This document shows, one piece after another, positions 27,534 to 36,072 of a stretch of 64,000 nt of DNA. The notes under the pieces are model-generated. The model did no database searches and was not told where the DNA came from. It saw only the letters and a program-made list of their open reading frames with translations. Source of the DNA: Rhodobacterales bacterium HKCCE2091 (GTDB lineage Bacteria; Pseudomonadota; Alphaproteobacteria; Rhodobacterales; Rhodobacteraceae); the NCBI GenBank assembly GCA_015689685.1, contig WVSL01000009.1, positions 90,545-154,544 on the forward strand. The letters run 5' to 3'. Within the stretch, counting starts at the first letter, position 1, and each line of letters opens with the position of its first letter. A program made the position numbers and the translations under genes.

Positions 27534-28097
27534 TCAGTTCACCACGAATTCAGTGATCAGGAGATCGCGCACGCGACCGTCACCCGCCACGATCTGGATG
27601 CGATGCAGCATCTGGGCGCGGATCCGGGCGAGGCTTTCCGGGCGGCTGAGTTCGTCGATGCCGACGATCCGGAGGTAGCTGTTGAGAACGTCGAGCACCC
27701 GCGGCGCGAGCGCCTCGACATCCTGCGCGTGTTCCGGCGCGACTTCGAGCTGCGCGGAGAAGATCAGGTGACGGTTGCCGCTGTCGGGACCGAGCGAGAT
27801 CGTCACCGTGTCGAGCGGGATGAAGGCGACGGGGACGAAGCCCCCGGCGGTGTCATGGCCATCGTCGCCGTGGCCGTCGTCTGTGGCATGGGAATCGCCG
27901 CTGTCGCCGTGCCCGTCATCTTCGGCATGGGAATCCTCCGCCCCGCCGCCGAACATGCCCGAGAGTGGCCCGGAGCTGACCGCCCAGAATCCGCCGCCGC
28001 CACCCGCGATCGCGAGCACGAGGCCGGCAACGAGCGGGATGAGCATGCCCTTTTTCTTCGGTGCCGGCGCGTCTTCGGGGTCGGCTTCGACGGACAT
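27534..28097 (-). CDS. fliL: Flagellar basal body-associated protein FliL
   Basis: A 187-residue stator-associated protein. ATG at 28097 is chosen because AAGGAG lies 9 nt upstream. An in-frame TTG at 28106 abuts that site. It has a basic N-terminus (APKKK), a membrane helix (about 18-42) and a His/Asp/Gly linker (about 54-82, six His). The periplasmic domain has FIPLDTVTISLG, LIFSAQLEVAPEHAQDVEALAPRVLDVLNSYLR and the ending RVRDLLITEFVVN, which is classic FliL. First gene of a ten-gene operon, divergent from fliF. Confidence 0.93.
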   Translation of the reverse strand: MSVEADPEDAPAPKKKGMLIPLVAGLVLAIAGGGGGFWAVSSGPLSGMFGGGAEDSHAEDDGHGDSGDSHATDDGHGDDGHDTAGGFVPVAFIPLDTVTISLGPDSGNRHLIFSAQLEVAPEHAQDVEALAPRVLDVLNSYLRIVGIDELSRPESLARIRAQMLHRIQIVAGDGRVRDLLITEFVVN

Positions 28098-28148
28098 CGA
28101 TCGCAACTCCTTCTGGATCGGAACATCCGGCTTTTACCCCCTGTGCCA

Positions 28149-28163
28149 CTAACCGAATGTTAA
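28149..28163. promoter_or_regulatory. Candidate CtrA site between fliL and fliF
   Basis: CTAA-N7-TTAA matches the CtrA dyad at 7 of 8 positions on one strand (TTAA-N7-TTAG on the other). It lies 52 bp upstream of fliL and 62 bp upstream of fliF, and could control both large operons. Confidence 0.5.
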
Positions 28164-28224
28164 GCGCGCCACCGCTATCTGCATCCTCGACCCGGCCAGA
28201 ACGGCCAGAGAATCGAGGTTGAAG

Positions 28225-29895
28225 GTGCAGCAGCTCACCCTTCTGTGGACGACGATGGACACGAGGCGCCGGGCCATGCTCGCCGGCGGTATCGCGGCCC
28301 TCGCGGTGATCGTCGTGATCCTTGCCCGTCTCGCTTCCGCCCCCGGCATGACGCTGCTCTATTCAGGTCTAGATCCCGCGGCTGCGGGTGAAGTCGTCGC
28401 CGCGCTGGAGGCCCGCGGCGTCGCGCACGAGGTCCGGGGCGAGGCGATCTACGTCGACCAGTCGCAGCGTGACGAACTGCGGATGTCACTCGCAGGCGAG
28501 GGTCTGCCCGCGAACGGGGCCGCGGGTTACGAACTCCTGGACGGCCTGCCCGGGTTCGGCACCACCGCGCAGATGTTCGACGCCGCCTACTGGCGCGCGA
28601 AGGAAGGCGAACTTGCCCGCACGATTCTCTCCAGTCCGCTCGTTCGCGGTGCGCGTATCCACATCGCGAACGCGTCGTCGGAGCCGTTCGCGGACAGGAT
28701 GGAGGTCACTGCCTCGGTCGTCGTGCGGCCCGCGGCGGGCGGCATCCCCGACAGTTTCGCGCGCGCGCTTCGGTTCATGGTGGCGTCCTCCGTTCCGGGG
28801 CTCCAGCCGACCAATGTCACCGTGATCGACGCCGATAGTGGCGAAGTGATCGGCGGCGACACCTCCGAAGGCGCGGCGACGGCCGGCGAACAGCGTGCGG
28901 CTCTCCTACGCAGCAATATCGAACGCCTTCTCTCCGCGCGGGTGGGGCAGGGCAACGCGATGGTCGAGGTCAGCGTGGAACTCGTCTCGGACATCGAGAC
29001 GATCCGGGAACGCCGGATCGATCCCGAAAGCCGTGTCGTCATCGCGACGGATACGGAGGAAAGCACGAATTCCAGCCAGAATTCCGGCAATGGTGCCGTG
29101 ACGGTCGCCTCGAACCTGCCGACCGGGCAAGCGGGCGGGGGCGGCGACAGCGCGTCGTCGCAGGGAACCGAAACGCGGGAGCGCGTGGATTACGAGGTCT
29201 CGGAGCTTCAGCGGGAGGTCCAGAGCGGACCGGGTCGTGTCCGGCGGATCTCCGTCGCCGTGCTGGTCAACGGCGTGACGACCGTGGATGCGAACGGCGC
29301 TGTCGTCACCGAACCCCGTGACGCCGACGAGATCGAGGCGCTCCAGGCGCTGGTGCAATCCGCGATCGGGTACGACGAGGCCCGGGGCGACCAGGTGACG
29401 ATCCGGTCCATGGCCTTCGAGATCCCGCCGGAACTCACCGGCGATGGGATAGGCGGCGCGGGGCTGTTCTCGGCGCTCGACATGGCGCAGATCCTGCGGG
29501 CGGGGCTGCTTGCGGCCGTAGCGCTCGCGATTGCCTTCGGCGTGGTTCGCCCGGCACTCGCCGTGCGGCCGCTCCCGGCTCCGGAACCGGGCTTCGCACC
29601 GGGCCTCCCGGTTCCGGCCGGGGCGTCGGATGCGGGGCAGGAGGTCGGCGACGGAGGATTCGAACTCGGGATGGGCGAGATGGGCAGCGGCCTGCCGGAT
29701 CTTCCGGGCCTGCCCGACCTCCCGGCACTCGACGGCGCACCTGCCTGGGACGGCGAGATCATCACCTCCGGTGGCGCGAGCGACGACTCCGAGGATCCGG
29801 TCGATCGCTTGCGCCGCCTAATCCAGGAACGTGAGGCCGAAACGGTCGAAATCCTCAGAAGCTGGATGGAAGAGGACGAGGAGACCGCGCGATGA
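28225..29895 (+). CDS. fliF: Flagellar MS-ring protein FliF
   Basis: A 556-residue inner-membrane ring protein. GTG at 28225 (MQQLTLLW) has GAGG at suitable spacing. A TTG two codons earlier is possible. Membrane helices lie at about 20-40 and 425-445. Family segments are TLLYSGLDPAAAGEVVAALEARGV, LARTILSSPLVRGARIHIA and VTVIDADSGEVIGG. The C-terminal tail EDPVDRLRRLIQEREAETVEILRSWME keeps the layout of the FliG-binding helix, which matters because no complete fliG is present in the window. Confidence 0.95.
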   Translation: MQQLTLLWTTMDTRRRAMLAGGIAALAVIVVILARLASAPGMTLLYSGLDPAAAGEVVAALEARGVAHEVRGEAIYVDQSQRDELRMSLAGEGLPANGAAGYELLDGLPGFGTTAQMFDAAYWRAKEGELARTILSSPLVRGARIHIANASSEPFADRMEVTASVVVRPAAGGIPDSFARALRFMVASSVPGLQPTNVTVIDADSGEVIGGDTSEGAATAGEQRAALLRSNIERLLSARVGQGNAMVEVSVELVSDIETIRERRIDPESRVVIATDTEESTNSSQNSGNGAVTVASNLPTGQAGGGGDSASSQGTETRERVDYEVSELQREVQSGPGRVRRISVAVLVNGVTTVDANGAVVTEPRDADEIEALQALVQSAIGYDEARGDQVTIRSMAFEIPPELTGDGIGGAGLFSALDMAQILRAGLLAAVALAIAFGVVRPALAVRPLPAPEPGFAPGLPVPAGASDAGQEVGDGGFELGMGEMGSGLPDLPGLPDLPALDGAPAWDGEIITSGGASDDSEDPVDRLRRLIQEREAETVEILRSWMEEDEETAR

Positions 29896-30521
29896 CCAGA
29901 CGTCTCTTCCTCGAGGAGTTCGGCAGCGAAGTGGAGGAGCTGGAACCGGCGCCGCCACCGCCGGAGCGCGAACCGGATATCGACCTGGAAGGCATGAGGC
30001 TCGACGCCTACGAGGCCGGCTACAAGAGCGGCTGGGACGACTGCCGCGCCGCGCAATCGGAGTCGGAGGCCGGCCTGTCCGGCGATCTCGGGCAGGCGAT
30101 ACGCGACGCGGGTTTCACCTATCACGAGGCGCGTGCCGGCGTGCTAGCCGCGATCCGCCCGGTGCTGGAAGCGATGGTCGAACAGGTCCTGCCCGTGCTC
30201 TCCACGAGTGGATTGGCCGCGATGGTCGCGGCCGAACTCATGCCCCGCATTGAGGCCGCAGCCGACCTTCAATGTCAGCTCGTAGCCTCGCCTGCACTCC
30301 TGCCACGCCTCGAGAAACTCGTTGAGGCCGCGGGGGTCGAGGTCCGTCTCGTCGGCGAGCCGGCATACTCGGATGCCCAGGTCTCCCTGAGAATGGGCGC
30401 CGAAACGCACGAAATCGACCTCGCTCGCGCGACCGAAGAGATCGCGGAGGAACTCCGCCGATACACCGAAGGCCTCGCGGCCGTATCGGACCACACGACA
30501 ATGAAAGGAGCAGCCGCATGA
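29892..30521 (+). CDS. fliH: FliH-like export ATPase regulator
   Basis: A 209-residue protein with an acidic Pro-rich N-terminus, then LDAYEAGYKSGWDDCRAA near residue 36, the A-Y-x-x-G-Y-x-x-G-x-x-D pattern of FliH. A helical middle follows. A C-terminal region (ELMPRIEAAADLQCQLVASPALLPRLEKLVEAAGVEVRLVGEPAYSDAQVSLRMG) fits the FliH/HrpE fold. Such proteins restrain and dock FliI. It overlaps fliF (ATGA) and fliN (4 bp). Confidence 0.82.
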   Translation: MTRRLFLEEFGSEVEELEPAPPPPEREPDIDLEGMRLDAYEAGYKSGWDDCRAAQSESEAGLSGDLGQAIRDAGFTYHEARAGVLAAIRPVLEAMVEQVLPVLSTSGLAAMVAAELMPRIEAAADLQCQLVASPALLPRLEKLVEAAGVEVRLVGEPAYSDAQVSLRMGAETHEIDLARATEEIAEELRRYTEGLAAVSDHTTMKGAAA

Positions 30522-30796
30522 GCGATCTCGACCTGTCCCTGACCCGCACGGCATTGAAGGGCGTTCCGATCGAGATGCGGGTCTGCGTCGGCCGTGCCCA
30601 CCCGACACTTGCGGAACTGCTCGATCTCGACCGTGACGCCATCCTCCCGCTCGACACCGGGATCGAGGATTCGGTCGAGGTGATGATCGGCGACCGGGTC
30701 ATTGCGGTTGGCGAACTCGTCGAACAGGACGACGCGACCCCGGGCAGGCTCGCCGTCCGCCTCACCGAGGTGGTGGACCTGGGCGATGCGGAGTAG
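30518..30796 (+). CDS. fliN: Flagellar switch protein FliN (single SpoA domain)
   Basis: A 92-residue C-ring subunit. The SpoA domain shows LKGVPIEMRVCVGRAHPTLAELLDLDRDAILPLD and DSVEVMIGDRVIAVGELVEQD, the classic pattern ending in G-x-h-h. It is the only SpoA-domain protein found here, as no FliM is present. AAAGGAG precedes the ATG. It overlaps fliH by 4 bp and fliP by 11 bp. Confidence 0.92.
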   Translation: MSDLDLSLTRTALKGVPIEMRVCVGRAHPTLAELLDLDRDAILPLDTGIEDSVEVMIGDRVIAVGELVEQDDATPGRLAVRLTEVVDLGDAE

Positions 30797-31508
30797 GGCC
30801 TCCGCCCTCCCGATCTTTTGCCTGATCCTCTGCGCCTGGGCCGGTGCCGCAACGGCGCAGGACATCGCGATCGACTTCGGCGAGGGTTCCCTGACCGGGC
30901 GCAGCCTGCAACTGATCGCGCTGATCACGGTGCTGAGTCTCGCCCCGGGGCTCGCGGTGATGATCACCTGCTTCCCGTTCGTGGTGACAGTGCTGTCGAT
31001 CCTGCGGCAGGCCATCGGCTTGCAGCAATCGCCGCCGAACATCCTCGTCGTAAGCCTGGCGCTTTTCCTGACCTACTTCGTCATGGCCCCCGTGTTCCAG
31101 GAAGCTTACGAGACGGGTATCGCGCCACTTCTCGACGGACGGATGGAGGCGGGGGAAGCCATCACGCTGGCATACGACCCTTTCCGCGTATTCATGTTGA
31201 ACCGCGTCGATCCCGACACGCTCGCCAGCCTGCTGGACCTTCGCGACCTTGGTCCGGAAACGGAGCCGGAAGCGTCCGTGCTGATCCCGGCCTTCATGCT
31301 GAGCGAGGTCGAGCGCGCGTTTCAGATTGGCTTCCTCGTCTTCCTTCCGTTCCTGATCATCGATCTCGTCGTCGCCGCCGTCCTCATGTCGATGGGCATG
31401 ATGATGGTCCCACCCGCGATCGTGTCCCTGCCGTTCAAGCTCGCGTTCTTCGTCGTCGCCGACGGATGGGCCCTGCTGACGGGCGCGCTGGTTCGCAGCT
31501 ACTTCTGA
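30786..31508 (+). CDS. fliP: Flagellar export gate protein FliP
   Basis: A 240-residue gate protein with a cleavable signal peptide (about 1-22, ATAQ-D), as usual for FliP. Conserved elements are LQLIALITVLSLAPGLAVMITCFPFVVTVLSILRQAIGLQQSPPNILVVSLALFLTYFVM and the C-terminal ERAFQIGFLVFLPFLIIDLVVAAVLMSMGMMMVPP. The start overlaps the end of fliN by 11 bp. No FliO is found. Confidence 0.96.
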   Translation: MRSRASALPIFCLILCAWAGAATAQDIAIDFGEGSLTGRSLQLIALITVLSLAPGLAVMITCFPFVVTVLSILRQAIGLQQSPPNILVVSLALFLTYFVMAPVFQEAYETGIAPLLDGRMEAGEAITLAYDPFRVFMLNRVDPDTLASLLDLRDLGPETEPEASVLIPAFMLSEVERAFQIGFLVFLPFLIIDLVVAAVLMSMGMMMVPPAIVSLPFKLAFFVVADGWALLTGALVRSYF

Positions 31509-31519
31509 GGAGTCGAAGC

Positions 31520-32095
31520 ATGGCAAACCCAAGGCCTAAATCGAATGCCGGAAAATCCGCCCTGCTGGCCGAGCTCCTTGGCGTGGAGCGTCTCGCGGCG
31601 CTCCGACAGACCGGCGCCCTGCCGCCCGTGACCGAAGAGGGCACTTCCGATCCCGGCACGCTCGCCTGGCATCGCAACAGGCTGATCGAACGCTTTCGAG
31701 AACGCGGTTTCCTCGGCACGGCCGCATCGACGGTCAGCGCTCCTCCACCACGCAAGCGGGAAGGGGCCAAGTCGGGTTCGAGCCCAGGCTCTGCCGAATC
31801 GAAAAATGGCGCTTTGAAATCCGAGGACGCATCGCGACCTACCGGTACCTATTCGAGACCGGACGGCAGCAAGTCTCAGGATCCGGTGTTCAGGCCCGGG
31901 GGCCTCGGGGCCCGGGTCGTGTCCAACCTCGAGCCGGACAGGTTGTGCGACGAACACCCTGCGGTGGTTGCTTTGCTGCTCCGCGCCCAGGCGCCAGCCA
32001 CGCGAAGCGACATCCTGCGTGGATTACCGGGTTCCCAAGCCAGGGCCGTCATGCGCCATCTCAGGAAGGTGCGGGTCAGCCCTAACTCGCGGTAA
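31520..32095 (+). CDS. FliG-like mini-protein (EHP motif) after fliP
   Basis: A 191-residue protein with a helical N-terminus (about residues 11-66), a disordered Ser/Pro/Lys-rich linker (about 67-130) and a short C-terminal module at 140-183. That module, with EHPAVVALLLRA and DILRGLP-x7-VM, parallels the EHPQ-containing middle domain of FliG (EHPQ-x-x-A-x-x-L, then DIL and VM). The FliG torque domain with its charged residues is missing because the protein ends there. A TGAGGAG site precedes the ATG and the gene is 11 bp after fliP, so it belongs to the operon. The FliG link is inference from a short motif. Confidence 0.6.
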   Translation: MANPRPKSNAGKSALLAELLGVERLAALRQTGALPPVTEEGTSDPGTLAWHRNRLIERFRERGFLGTAASTVSAPPPRKREGAKSGSSPGSAESKNGALKSEDASRPTGTYSRPDGSKSQDPVFRPGGLGARVVSNLEPDRLCDEHPAVVALLLRAQAPATRSDILRGLPGSQARAVMRHLRKVRVSPNSR

Positions 32096-32482
32096 GGCCG
32101 CGTGAAGAAGCTCAAATCGAGAAGCTGTGCGTCAGAAATGCCTCTGCGTCCCTCGGGCATGCAGCGAGTGCCGTCGTTTGATCGACCTGAAACATTCAGT
32201 CGCAACCCGGAAAGGTCGCGACGGTATGACGGATCGCCAACTGTCGCGACACTCGATACGAGACCGTTCTAAGACGCTTCCACCCGATACAGACCCCAAC
32301 TGGTCTCTTTGATTGCGTTCAGTCACTCTGGTGGTAGATCTTCACGCGCGCTCCTCGCTTCCGGAAGCATGAGCGGGTAAGAAGAGACGTCATTGTATTG
32401 AAGCAGAGACGTCAGCGTAACATGAGGTTCAGGTTTCGCGGTTTGCATCAAGTAGCTGACAGCGCGGTTTGAAAGCCGGGCG
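32096..32482 (+). other. 387-bp convergent intergenic region without a recognisable gene
   Basis: This stretch lies between the ends of the FliG-like gene (+) and flgI (-) and is less GC-rich than its surroundings. A short CGCGG/CCGCG stem (32088-32102) overlaps the upstream stop. Direct repeats AGAGACGTCA occur at 32383-32392 and 32405-32414, 22 bp apart. No credible coding frame or promoter is seen. Confidence 0.6.
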
Positions 32483-33589
32483 TCAGCGGACGAGGAATTC
32501 CGCATGTAGCGCGCCGGCGGCCTGGATTGCGCTCAGGATGTCGATCATGTCGCGGGGGGAGACGCCGAGAGCGTTGAGGCCAGCAACGACCTCCGAGAGG
32601 TTGGTGCCCCCGCGAACCTCCGCAAGCCCGGTCCCGGGTTCCTCGTCGATGCCCACGTTGGTCCTTGGCAGGATGACTGTCTCACCTTCGGAGAACGGGC
32701 TCGGCTGGATTGCCAGCGGTTCCTCCTCGATCCTCAGCGTAAGATTGCCCTGGGCGACGGCGACCCGGCTGATGCGAACATCTTCCCCCATCACGATCGT
32801 TCCGGAACGCTGGTCCACGACAACGCGCGCGCGGACCTCGGGTTCGACGAGGATATTCTCGATCTGGTAGAGTGCGTGAGCAGGTGACGCTGCGCGGGTG
32901 GCGCGGACGTCGAGCGTTACCGTGCCGGAGTCCAGCATCTGGGCCACTTGCCGTCCGAAATTCTGGTTGATCGCCTCCTCGATGCGGGCGGCGGTAGTGA
33001 AGTCGGGCGTCCGGAGGGCAAGCCTGATGTTCGCCAGCGTATCGAGGTCGAAATCGACCTCGCGCTCGACCCGTGCGCCGGATGGTACGATCCCGGCGGT
33101 GGGCACCCCTTGCACCACTTCTGCCCCGTCACCCTGCACCGCGGCCCCACCCGCGATGACGTTGCCCTGTGCGACGGCGTAGATTTCGCCGTCCGCGGCC
33201 GTCAACGGGGTCATCACGAGTGTTCCGCCCAAGAGGGAACTGGCGTCCCCGATCGCGGATACCGTGATGTCGATCTGCGATCCGGCGCGCGAGAACGGAG
33301 GAAGCGATGCGGTCACGAAAACGGCTGCCACATTCTCCGGCCGGTACTGTTCGCCGGATACGTTGACCCCGAGCCGTTCAAGGATATTGGTCATGATCTC
33401 CTCGGTGAACGGGGCATTCCTGATGCCGTCACCGGTTCCGTTCAGGCCGACAACGAGACCGTACCCGATAAGATCGTTGCCCCGTACGCCGTCGAACTCC
33501 ACGAGGTCCTTGATCCGGATGGGGGTCGCATGCGCGATGCCCGCAAGGTGAAAGAGGACAATGAGCGCGGCGACGAGGCGCTTCAGCAT
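32483..33589 (-). CDS. flgI: Flagellar P-ring protein FlgI
   Basis: A 368-residue periplasmic ring subunit of standard length with a signal peptide (about 1-21, IAHA-T). Signatures are RIKDLVEFDGVRGNDLIGYGLVVGLNGTGDG, NVAAVFVTASLPPFSRAGSQIDITVSAIGDASSLLGGTLVMTPL and the C-terminal LSEVVAGLNALGVSPRDMIDILSAIQAAGALHAEF. Its ATG follows the flgL stop by one base. Confidence 0.96.
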   Translation of the reverse strand: MLKRLVAALIVLFHLAGIAHATPIRIKDLVEFDGVRGNDLIGYGLVVGLNGTGDGIRNAPFTEEIMTNILERLGVNVSGEQYRPENVAAVFVTASLPPFSRAGSQIDITVSAIGDASSLLGGTLVMTPLTAADGEIYAVAQGNVIAGGAAVQGDGAEVVQGVPTAGIVPSGARVEREVDFDLDTLANIRLALRTPDFTTAARIEEAINQNFGRQVAQMLDSGTVTLDVRATRAASPAHALYQIENILVEPEVRARVVVDQRSGTIVMGEDVRISRVAVAQGNLTLRIEEEPLAIQPSPFSEGETVILPRTNVGIDEEPGTGLAEVRGGTNLSEVVAGLNALGVSPRDMIDILSAIQAAGALHAEFLVR

Positions 33590-33590
33590 G

Positions 33591-34598
33591 TCAGAGATAC
33601 TCCGAAAGGCTCAGGCGCGAGAGGCGCGCGGTCAGAATGTAGAGGGTCTCGAGCTGCGTCTCGGTCGAACTGAGGTCGGTCGCGGTCGCGGCAGGATCCG
33701 CGCTGACCAGTCGGCTGCGCTCGAGGCCGAGGGAGGTGACCGTGGCGTTGTGCCGTGTCTCGGCGGTCTCGATTCTGGCCTCGGTCACGCCAAGCCCGGA
33801 TCGAATTGCGGTTATCTCGTCCTGTCCGGTTTGCAGGCGCGACCCCATCGCAAGCGCGAGCTCGGATTTGACCCCGGACCCTGGGGGCGCGAGACCTCGC
33901 GTCATCAACGCGCCGATCGCCAAGCCGGAGAACGCCGTCCGCAATGACGGATCGAGTGCCGTGACGTTGGTGGACACGGTTTCCCCTTCGGAAATCGTGA
34001 ACCCCGTCTGAGGTGCAGTGTCACCCAGATAGGCAGCCGTTTCGTACCCGCCCGCCGGGGTCATGAAATAGTCGTCGACGATGGCGATCATGCTGGCTGC
34101 ATCCGCCGCGCCAGCGACAAGCGTTTCTAGGTCCGCCAGCATGTCTGCGGCCGGAACCAGCGCCGGCCTGTTCGTCGCCGTTCCCGCGAAGGGGGAACGC
34201 CCGCCCGACTGGGTGTTGAGGGCGGTGACCGCGAGGCTGAACGCGTCCTCGGCGCCGATCGCGGTTGTCATGATGTTCGCATCCTGGCCGAGCCCGGCGA
34301 CAGACATCATCTCGGGGCCCAGCGTTCCGATCTGGTCCTGAATCGTGCCGAGCGCGTCCTGCATCCGGCCGAAATAGGCGCCCGCGAGCCCCGTGGCATC
34401 CTGGTAGGTGGACGCCATCCGGAGACCGCGTTCGATCGACGCAAGGCCCGTGAAGTCGCCGCGCAGCGCGCGCCCGAGATCCGATTTCCGCCCCGAGCTG
34501 AGTTCGCCGGTGAGGCGGAAGAGCTCCGATTGCGCGCGGGTCAGGCGGGCGCGGGTCTGAAGGTGGTGACCGAGGTCTCCGATGGGTGTCGTGGTCAT
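33591..34598 (-). CDS. flgL: Flagellar hook-filament junction protein FlgL
   Basis: A 335-residue flagellin-like junction protein. The N-terminal helix has LTRAQSELFRLTGELSSGRKSDLGRALRGDFTGLASIERGL and the C-terminal has GVTEARIETAETRHNATVTSLGLERSRL...TDLSSTETQLETLYILTARLSRLSLSEYL. These are the coiled-coil ends typical of FlgL. It overlaps the flgK stop by 4 bp. Confidence 0.9.
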   Translation of the reverse strand: MTTTPIGDLGHHLQTRARLTRAQSELFRLTGELSSGRKSDLGRALRGDFTGLASIERGLRMASTYQDATGLAGAYFGRMQDALGTIQDQIGTLGPEMMSVAGLGQDANIMTTAIGAEDAFSLAVTALNTQSGGRSPFAGTATNRPALVPAADMLADLETLVAGAADAASMIAIVDDYFMTPAGGYETAAYLGDTAPQTGFTISEGETVSTNVTALDPSLRTAFSGLAIGALMTRGLAPPGSGVKSELALAMGSRLQTGQDEITAIRSGLGVTEARIETAETRHNATVTSLGLERSRLVSADPAATATDLSSTETQLETLYILTARLSRLSLSEYL

Positions 34599-36058
34599 GA
34601 TCCGAGCCTCATGAGATCGTCGAGCATCTGGTTCGCCGTCTGGATGACGCGCGCATTGGCCTGGAACATCTTTTCGATCATCAGCATCTTCTGGAGTTCC
34701 TCGTCGGTGTTCACGCCCTGTGCGAGTTCCGCGTCCTGAAGGGTGCCTTGCCGGGCTGCGGCGATGGATTGCCTGTTCTCGGACAACTGCCGGTCGACGG
34801 CGACCATCGAGAGCATTTCACCGCCGAGGACCGACAGGGACCGTTCGGCGGCCGAGAAGCCGCCGGATGCCGTGATACGGCCGGCGCTGACCGCGTCGGC
34901 CATCGACCGAAGGATCGTGGCGTCGCCGACCGGGCCCGGCGCAGCGGCTCCGAGGCCATCGCGGATGCGGAAGACCGCCCCACCCTGGTCTGGATCGACC
35001 AATGGATTGATCCGCAGGCGTTCGGCCAGTCCGGCTTCGGCAAGGGGATCGGTGACGGAGCCGAGATCGGTGAAGAGACCCGGGGCGCCCGGCGCACGGG
35101 TCGGATCCACGGCGGGATCCTCGAACCTCTCGGCGATGTCGCGGGCCACGGCGTCCAATCGGGTCTGGGCCTCGGTCCCGTGGCTGTCCCGCACCGCGAA
35201 GAGCGCGGCGAGCTTTCCGCCGGAGACACCGGGAAGCGACCCGGTGGTTGAAATGGCATCGCCGTCCATCTCCAGCGCCGAAAGCGCGCCTGATCCGATG
35301 GTCATCTCGGGCACGATCACCGGGGTGGCGCGGAACTCGAACCGGGTGGCATGGCTCTCGAGAAGGGCGAGGCCATCGGTCGAGTAGAGCCGGATCGCGC
35401 CCTTCTCGAGCGTGTATTGCTTGACAGGGATGAGCTCCGAAATGCCATCCACGAGAACCTGCTGGCGGTCGAGAAGCGCGTTCGCCTCGCCCGTCTTGGA
35501 ACTCGACCGGGTGATCATCTGGTTGAGGTTTTCAAGCTCCGCCAGTGCCTCGTTGATGTAGTCGACCGAAATCGCGATTTCCGCGTCGGCTTGGCGGCGC
35601 ATGTCCTGGATACCGGCCGAGACGGAGTTGACCTTGCCGGCCAGCGCATCGGCGGCGAAGACGACGCTGCTCAGCGCGGCGTCGCTGTCCGGCCGGTTCG
35701 CGGCGGTCACGAGGCTCGATTCGAGGTTGTCTATGTGGGCGGAGAGACTGCCGCCCGCGTCGGGGGTTCCGACCAGTCCTTCGAGTTGGGCGTAGAAGTC
35801 GCTCATGGTGGCGGCGTGGCCGAGTTCCGCATCGGACAGGCGGCGTTCCGCGATGGTGACGGGGTCTGTGTTCCGCCGCACTTCCGCGACGCGGACGCCG
35901 TTGCCTTCGCCGCCGAGCATGGAGGAGGCGGTCAGCACGGTCCGCGCGCCATAGCCTTCCGTGGTGGCATTGGCGATGTTGTTCGACACAACCTTCGCCA
36001 TCTGCTGGCTCACGTTTAACCCGCTCAGCGCGTTTGAGAATGCGCCCATGATCGTCAT
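34595..36058 (-). CDS. flgK: Flagellar hook-associated protein FlgK
   Basis: A 487-residue junction protein. AGGAGG lies 10 nt before the ATG at 36058. A second ATG three codons on is less well placed. The N-terminus shows FSNALSGLNVSQQMAKVVSNNIANATTEGYGAR. Helical and D2 regions follow, then the C-terminal INTDEEL-like sequence NTDEELQKMLMIEKMFQANARVIQTANQMLDDLMRL, typical of FlgK. It lies 14 bp after flgE. Confidence 0.94.
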   Translation of the reverse strand: MTIMGAFSNALSGLNVSQQMAKVVSNNIANATTEGYGARTVLTASSMLGGEGNGVRVAEVRRNTDPVTIAERRLSDAELGHAATMSDFYAQLEGLVGTPDAGGSLSAHIDNLESSLVTAANRPDSDAALSSVVFAADALAGKVNSVSAGIQDMRRQADAEIAISVDYINEALAELENLNQMITRSSSKTGEANALLDRQQVLVDGISELIPVKQYTLEKGAIRLYSTDGLALLESHATRFEFRATPVIVPEMTIGSGALSALEMDGDAISTTGSLPGVSGGKLAALFAVRDSHGTEAQTRLDAVARDIAERFEDPAVDPTRAPGAPGLFTDLGSVTDPLAEAGLAERLRINPLVDPDQGGAVFRIRDGLGAAAPGPVGDATILRSMADAVSAGRITASGGFSAAERSLSVLGGEMLSMVAVDRQLSENRQSIAAARQGTLQDAELAQGVNTDEELQKMLMIEKMFQANARVIQTANQMLDDLMRLGS

Positions 36059-36072
36059 CTAACCGGCGCCTC

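Noticed and set aside
32323..32505. A 60-codon minus-strand frame in the gap after flgI
   Set aside because: No ribosome-binding site or motif, and it would start inside flgI. It is probably chance.
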